The position numbers and the translations under genes were made by a program. From Strongylocentrotus purpuratus (taxonomy: Eukaryota; Echinodermata; Echinoidea; Camarodonta; Strongylocentrotidae), in NCBI RefSeq assembly GCF_000002235.5, contig NW_022145606.1, positions 49,350,685-49,414,684 of the forward strand: 64,000 nucleotides of DNA, in the 5' to 3' direction. The notes below the pieces were generated by a model, which saw only the letters and a list, made by a program, of their open reading frames with translations, was not told the origin of the DNA and made no database searches. Shown piece by piece: positions 57,611-64,000 of the stretch; within the stretch, counting starts at the first letter, position 1; each line of letters begins with the position of its first letter.

Positions 57611-58260
57611 CTCAAGAACAAAATGTTCTGAATTACTTTAATCACGTACTTCTTTCAACATCGCACACATTACAAATGAACAATCCTCACAAATAAAACA
57701 AAATAAAACAAAAGAAACTAAATAAAACACAACAAATCAAACCAAACTTAAATAAAACTATAAAAAAAGCCAACATTAAACAAAACAAGACAAGAAAAAA
57801 CAAACTTAAACAAAACAAACATAATAACAAATACCCACTCACGTGGTAGCAGTTTTGTAAAGAAATAAATTAGGTTAACATCTGGTAGTGCTTTTTTATT
57901 GTGTAAGAAACTGTGTGAAAGCTATGGAAATGTCTGAAGGACAAAATTATTTGCATGGTGGGAGGCTTTAGAATCAAAATGATAGTCTTGTTAGTAGTAC
58001 ATGCATTGTACATATAATTGCGTATATGGGACTACACTAACATGTGGGATGCATTACTGGTCTATAACCTTTAGTTGATACTTGTCTTATTACAATATGA
58101 GGGTACTAGAAGAGCCATCCTTTTATTCAGGGGGCTTTTGTATACGATACTCTTTCACTCGAACATGAAATGAATAAAACAAGCTATCAAATAATTTTCA
58201 CCTGTTGCTGAACCCTATCTTCTCTTTCAAATTATACAGCTGCAATGAAAAATGACTGTA
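57611..58260. other. No gene recognised
   Basis: An AAACAAAACAAG-rich low-complexity stretch (57685-57830), then AT-rich sequence without motifs. Confidence 0.5.
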
Positions 58261-59027
58261 GTATGAAACATGGGTGTCGATCCCGGGGGGATGGGGGGAT
58301 ATATCCCCCCCCCCCCCCAATATTTCAGGTGGGGGGGGGATGGCCTGTACAATCACCCCCCCCCCCCCACCCCCCAATAATTCACCATCAAAAAAAAAAA
58401 AAAAAACGAAGAGAAAAATTAATGAGAGTCCGATGAGAGTAGTTAATGGTTGTTACTCGGAAGATGACCATCAATATACACATGTTGTTATCTCATTTTC
58501 ATAATATATACGACGTAAATGAGACAACCGTATATGAGACAAGGATAAATTGAATTCTCGCTCATACGGCTTCATCAGGAATTGATGAATTTATTCAATT
58601 CGTTCAAACAACAGCATCATAGAAATGCAGTGCGCCAAATGCAAATCCGCAGCGTTAAAAAGCAACGAGCAAAATGTTAAGCGCGAAGCGCAAAAGTAGC
58701 AATCTGCAATTAATGCACATCAAACAATTCTAGACAGTGTAAATATAGATGAACTATGTGACGAATTCGTGATTAGATCTGAGACAAGGAGAAATTTTCG
58801 GACATTAGTATGACTTATAAGATAGTTCACTAGTTGCTAAAAATAACATCCAACCATGATCTTATGTTCAATTTGATACAAGTGATTTATAAACGTTCGT
58901 GATATCACATGATTTTCAACAAAATTTGCGTTTCTCGAGTTCTGTTGCAAACTGACACATTCCCAAATAGCCAGGAAGAGCATATATGTTGTATATTCAC
59001 TAATGGGACTAATTACTGGCTGATATT

Positions 59028-61619
59028 CAGGCGCGGATCCAGGGGGGGGGCGAGCGGGCCTTGCCCCCCCCCCCCCGCAAAAAAAAAAAAAAAAAAAAAA
59101 AAGAGAAGAAAGGAAAAGAAGGGAAAGGATAAAAGGAGAAAAAGGAAAGAAAGAAGAGGAAGAAGAAAAGAAAAGGGGGAAGAAGGAGATCGGGGGCCGA
59201 AAGGGCCTTGCCTCCCAGGCTGTTTACCCCCCCCCCCTCCCCCCATCAAAAAAAATAAGAGAGAAGGAAGAAAAGGGAAAGAAAAAAGGAAAAGAGGAGA
59301 TACTGGCGTACTGATAGAGGGGGGGGGGGGTTTGGGGGAAATCAAATTCAAATTAAAAATCAAATGGTTTATTTCTAATTCCACAACGGTGGATTACAAA
59401 TAATGCTGAAATGACATAATTTCCGAAATTTTTCCTCACTTTTTAGTAAATTATACGTTTGTATGTGTTTGTTGAAAAATGACAAATTCCTAAATTTACA
59501 ACCAGGCAAAAAATATGATTCTTGAGATTCGTACATGTCAGGGCCCGAGGTACGGCGGGGATCGAGAGCCTCGAGCTCCCCCCCCCCCCCCTCCCCTCCC
59601 GCCCCCACTTTTCTTGACAAGGATATTAAAGAGAAATAAAATAGAATGAGAGCAAGAAAGTGAGAATAGTTAACTGCCAGTGTTAACAAAATAATGAGGC
59701 ATCAAAATGTGCTCATCTGACCGTGATTAAATGCCTAAATCCCTTAAGCTTCCGGGGGCTTTACCCCCTGGATTCCATCTAGGGCCCTACTGCGGGCCCT
59801 TAGATGATCATCTGACGGTAATTTAATGCCTTAAACCCCTGATTTTTTAGGGCTCCCCCCCCCCCCCCCCCTGTACCCCACGCCAAATAGTGACTTGCCA
59901 GTGTCACAAAATAATAAGGTATACACAAAAATGTGCTCATCTGACCTTTATTAAACGCCTAAAACCCCTGAGCTTCCGGGGCCGGCTCCGCCGCCTCGAC
60001 CCCACCAGGGGCCCTAAGGCAGGCCCCTGAATGCTTATCTGATCGTAATTTATTGCCTTAAACCCCTGAGCTTGCGGGGTCGGACAAGGTATCAAGATGT
60101 GTCTATCTGACCGCAGTCGCGTAGCCAGGGGGGGGGGGTCCCCCTCCAATCGGAAGAGGACGTAGGAAGAAAAAGGAGCAGACAAAGAACATCTTTGAAA
60201 TTCAGACAAGGATTAAGAGTATAAAGAACGGTACAACGAATCGTTTTCTTTCTCTAATGATTTAATGAAACGTAAAAGCTTCCGCGCTTCGCGCGGGAAG
60301 GGGGGAACTGAAATCAAACGAGGATAAAGGGTCGAGAACGGTACAACGAATCGTTTTCTTTCTTTAAAAGTTTAATAAGACGTCAAAGCTTCCGCGCTTC
60401 GCGCAGGAGGGGGAGGGGGGGACTGAATTTAGACAAGAATTAAGAGTCGAGAACTCTACAACGATCGTCTTCTATCTCTAATAATTTAATAAATCGTAGA
60501 ATTTTCCGCGCTTCGCACGGGAGGGAAAAAACTAAATTCAGACGAGAATTATTTTCGAGAACGGTACAACGAATCGTTTTCCTTCTCTAATAATATAATG
60601 AAACTTCAAAGCCTGGGAGGGGGAAACTCGCCCCCCCCCCCCCTTGCACCAACCCCCCCCCCCCCCTCCCGCATTACGTCACTGTTGGTAGCCATTACGT
60701 ACCAATATTTGGCTCGCATAATTTCAAATAAGAGTCGAGAACTGTACAACGAATCGTTTTCTTTCTCTAATGATTCAATGAAACGTAAAAGCTTCCGCGC
60801 TTCGCGCGGGAAGGGGGGGGGGGGGGGAACTGAAATCAGACGAGGATAAAGGGTCGAGAACGGTACAACGAATCGTTTTTTTCTTTAAAAGTTTAATAAA
60901 ACGTCAAAGCTTCCGCGCTTTGCGCAGGAGGGGGAGGGGGGACTGAATTTAGACAAGGATTAAGAGTCGAGAACTGTACAACGAATCGTTTTCTTCCTCT
61001 AATGATTTAATGAAACGTAAGAGCTTCCGCACTTCGCGCGGGAGGGGGGGGGGGACTGAATTTAGACGAGGATTAAGAGTCGAGAACTGTACAACGAATC
61101 GTTTTCTTTCTCTAATGATTTAATGAAATGTAAAAGCTTCCGGGCTTCGCGCGGGAAGGGGGGAACTGAAATCAGACGAGGATAAAGGGTCGAGAACGGT
61201 ACAACGATTCGTTTTCTTTCTTTTAAAGTTTAATAAGACGTCAAAGCTTCCGCGCTTCGCGCAGGAGGGGGAGGGGGGACTGAATTTAGACAAGGATTAA
61301 GAGTCGAGAACTCTACAACGATCGTCTTCTATCTCTAATAATTTAATAAATCGTAAAATTTTCCGCGCTTCGCGCGGGAGGGAAAAAATAAATTCAGACG
61401 AGAATTATTTTCGAGAACGGTACAACGAATCGTCTTCTTTCTCTAATAATATAATGAAACTTCAAAGCCTCGGAGGGGGAAACTCGCCCCCCCCCTTGCA
61501 CCAACCCCCCCCCCCCTCCCGCATTACGTCACTGTTGGTCGCCATTACGTACCAATATTTGGCTCGCATAATTTCAAATTTGGGCCCCCCCCCCCTAAGA
61601 AATCCTGGATCCGCGCCTG
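59028..61619 (+). mobile_element. Inner hAT-like element with perfect 8-bp target duplication
   Basis: CAGGCGCGGATCCAGG at the left and its exact inverse at the right; CTGATATT flanks both sides (59020-59027, 61620-61627). Contents: poly(G)/poly(C)/poly(A) tracts (59041-59330), the TTTATTTCTAATTCCACAAC region, CTCATCTGACC repeats (59690-60130), and the 111-bp satellite with a higher-order duplication (60200-61590). 2592 bp, noncoding. An 8-bp duplication with CAGG ends is typical of hAT. Confidence 0.92.
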
Positions 61620-62800
61620 CTGATATTCCAGAAGCTATTGCGACAAGCACTGCCGGGAGATAACATGATACCCACCACTCGGGCTGTGCATGCAAAGATT
61701 TGCGAACGAACGTTCCATACGTACATCATGTGGGGAAACGGAATTCAGACAAGGATTAATAAAGAGAACAGTACAACGAATCGTCTTCTTTCTCTAATAG
61801 TTTAGTGAAACGGCAAAATTTCTGCGCTTTGCGCGGGAGGGGGCAACTTAATTCATACTAGGATTAAGAGTTATAATTAAATGAAACGTCAAAGTACACG
61901 ATACAACGAATCGTCTTCTTTTTCTAATAAGGAAACGTGAAAGCTTCCGCGCTATGCGCGGGATGGGCGAAAATGATTTCAAACGTGGATTAAGAGTAAT
62001 AATTAAATGAAACGTCAAAGCTTCCGCGCTTTGCGCGGGGGGGGGGGGGGAACTGAATTCAGACAAGGACACGATACAACGAATCGTCTTCCTTCCCCAA
62101 TAATTTAATGAAACGGTGAAGCTTCCGCGCTTCGCGCGGGATGGACGAAAATCAATACAGACAAGGATTAAGAGTAGTAATTTATTGAACCGTCAAAGCT
62201 TCTGCGCTTTGCGCGTTAGGGGAAAAACTGAATTCAGATAAGGACACGATACAACGAATCGTTTTCTTTCTCTAATAATTTAATGAAACGTGAAAGCTTC
62301 CGCGCTTCGCGCGGGATGGGCGGAAATGAATTCTGACAAGGTTTAAGAGTAATGATTTATTGAAATGCAAAGTTTCCGCGCGGGGAAACTGAATTTAGAC
62401 AATGACACGAGACAACGAATCGTCTCCTTTCTCTGTTAATTAAATGAAACGTGAAACCTTTGCGCGGAAGGTTGGGGGGGAACTCAATTCGGACGAGAAT
62501 TAAGAGTCGAGAATGGTACATCGAATCGTCTTCTATCTTTAATAATCTAATGAAACGTGAGAGCTTCCGCGCTACGCGCGGTGGAGGGGGAACTTGATTC
62601 AAACAAGGATTAAGAGTCGAGAATAGTATATCGAATCGTCTTCTTTCTTTAATAATCTAATGAAACGTCAGAGCTTCCGCGCTACGCGCGGATGAAGGGG
62701 AACTTGATTCAAACAAGGATTAAGAGTCGAAAACGGTCCAACGAATCGTCTTCTTTCTCTAATAATTTAATGAAACGTCAAAGCTTCCGCGGGAAACTGC
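60200..62800 (-). repeat. Satellite array, unit about 111 bp, about 19 copies (right)
   Basis: Same unit as 52440-53955 in opposite orientation: GGTACAACGAATCGT, TCTAATGATTTAATGAAACG, GCTTCCGCGCTTCGCGCGGG, a G tract, ACTGAATTCAGACAAGGAT, TAAGAGTCGAGAAC. The array crosses the right end of the inner hAT-like element at 61619 and resumes at 61740, so two elements carry it. Units after 61740 are more diverged. Confidence 0.9.
60240..61584 (-). repeat. Higher-order duplication, period about 856 bp
   Basis: 60240-60728 and 61096-61584 match almost base for base, including variant units and a non-satellite block (CCGCATTACGTCACTGTTGG, CCATTACGTACCAATATTTG). Several satellite units were therefore duplicated together recently. 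Confidence 0.85.
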
Positions 62801-63025
62801 CCCCTCCCTACACCCAACCTCCTATAGGGAGCGCGCTTCGTAAATGATTCGCGTGCTCACTACCGCCCCCCCCCCCTAAAATGAAATCCTGGTTACGCCC
62901 TTGGGGAGGGGATGCAACCTGCCACACGCTTCTACCTTTGATTGCTTTGAACCATTGTCGAAAAATATTTTGGCACCTATCATCCCCCCCAACCACGGAT
63001 ACAAATCGACACCCTTGGTATGAAA

Positions 63026-64000
63026 GCATTCGAGCATGATTGACGATTACTGCGATGAAAGATAACGACGTGATTATGGCTTTAGTCCCACGCGAAGGTT
63101 GTAATGGTTGTAAGAGTAGGGGGAAAGAGGGAAAATCTAGGGAGCCTACACAATAGACATGGACAATCATATCATTATTATAGATATCCATAACTCATTT
63201 ATCAATTAGAGGACCAACTCAAAGTTACCGCCACTCCACCAATGTTAAATTGTTTGTTTTTTTGAGCCAGCCACGGTACTGTCTGGTTAATTTATTATGT
63301 ATGTCTCCTTTGCCGAAAGTCTAAAAATGATTGGGTAAAATTTGACCAATATTGACGATTTATACCCCGCCCCTCTCTGTCTCTCCTTCTCTCTCTCTCT
63401 CTCTCGATCTTAATATAAATATGTTTTAAATCTCCTCCTATCCCTCTCTTCTTCTTACTCTATCTCTCTATCTTACTCTGTTATTATTTCTCTTTCACTT
63501 TTACCCCCACTAACCCTCTCTATATTTCTCTTTCTCTCGCTCTCTCTTTCTCTCTTTCTCTCTCTATCCTCTCCCGTCCTCCCCTCTTTATTTCCTATTT
63601 CTGTCTCTCTTTATCTTTCTCTTGTCCTGTAACATGTAATAGTGATCCAAAAATCATGTATCAAGTACCGGTTGTCACACTTGGAAATTAACGTATCTTT
63701 CTTAATTTTGGAGGAATTGAAACCATACTCAAATCAAATGGTAGGGCTTCATAAGCTTCAACAGGCCATACAAAAATTACATAACCAAAACATGGGTCTC
63801 TCTCTTTCTTTTTGGAAAAGATGTAGTTGTGTGATCTAATGCAAGTTAACATTTAATATAGAATTTCTCGGTCAATTTCGTAAGCTTTTCATTCGTTTTG
63901 ATACAGAGTTCATTCAAATTCGCGAAATAAAGCTGCCGGCGTGTAAATTGTATTCAAAGTAACAGTTTTATTTCATTTGATTTACGTATTTGGTCAATGG
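63026..64000. other. No gene recognised; CT-rich tract
   Basis: CT-rich simple sequence at about 63370-63620, otherwise AT-rich DNA without recognisable motifs. Confidence 0.6.

Larger units (their letters stand above)
58269..63017. mobile_element. Outer hAT-like element with perfect 8-bp target duplication
   Basis: Left end CATGGGTGTCGATCC and right end (inverse) CAAGGGTGTCGATTTG; GTATGAAA flanks both sides (58261-58268, 63018-63025). The element contains a complete younger hAT-like insertion (59028-61619); without it, it is about 2.15 kb. It carries part of the 111-bp satellite (61740-62800) and another CCTGGTTACGCCCTTG-type terminus near 62900. No transposase: non-autonomous. Confidence 0.85.

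Noticed and set aside
58245-59403. Proline/glycine/lysine-rich coding regions on both strands
   Set aside because: Produced by poly(C), poly(G) and poly(A) tracts of hAT-like elements; no conserved motif.
52440-61619. A single genomic inverted duplication
   Set aside because: The right arm has its own termini and target duplication, so two oppositely oriented insertions explain it better.

Overview
This 64 kb window is AT-rich, repeat-laden eukaryotic nuclear DNA with spliced genes. The one clear host gene is an NLR-type innate immune receptor (Death, then NACHT, then leucine-rich-like exons). Together with many non-LTR retrotransposons, an invertebrate-type tRNA-derived SINE, hAT-like MITEs with poly(C)/poly(G) flanks and XPG-nuclease DNA transposons, this suggests a marine invertebrate deuterostome, most likely an echinoderm such as a sea urchin, where NLR genes are greatly expanded. 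The species is inference; no lineage marker was seen.

Layout. 1-3.0 kb: an L1/Tx1-type LINE on the minus strand with a frameshifted ORF1, an unexpected intact 460-codon hydrophobic ORF, and the start of ORF2. 3-14 kb: no gene; one SINE, a 2.5 kb element carrying a satellite of about 135 bp, and palindromic word clusters. 14-18.5 kb: a decayed CR1/jockey-like LINE split by a 1.35 kb MITE. 19-21 kb: a GC-rich TA-flanked MITE with a fold-back MITE nested in it. 21.4-27.0 kb: two pieces of a minus-strand XPG-nuclease transposon gene separated by a broken BEL/Pao-type fossil, which itself holds an 878 bp MITE. 27.2-33.2 kb: a second copy of the 1.35 kb MITE, here carrying a 4.66 kb Academ-like transposon with long inverted repeats and a decayed XPG-type gene.

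33.2-47.7 kb holds the minus-strand NLR gene. Its Death exon has an apparent one-base frameshift, and its NACHT exon is intact. After that come three homologous LRR-type exons; the second and third are each preceded by a 40-nt microexon. Each microexon plus exon pair is a multiple of three, so tandem duplication of the 2.2-2.6 kb cassette keeps the frame. The same introns carry CCTAGG/CTAGATCTAG-type words, and one exon has gained such words as an in-frame 12-nt insertion.

47.9-52 kb: a degenerate CCCCTTTT-type minisatellite with a young LINE inserted (intact 682-codon reverse transcriptase ORF, ATACC tail). 52.4-63 kb: a hAT-like complex. Two oppositely oriented relatives of one CAGKSGCGGATCCAGG element, one of them nested with a perfect 8-bp target duplication inside another hAT-like element that has its own perfect 8-bp duplication, carry a satellite of about 111 bp with a GCGCGAAGCGCGGAAGC palindrome. 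The window ends in CT-rich simple sequence.

Apart from the NLR gene and possibly one candidate exon at 33.6 kb, essentially everything recognisable is mobile DNA. The window shows at least four levels of element-into-element nesting that give a relative order of insertion.
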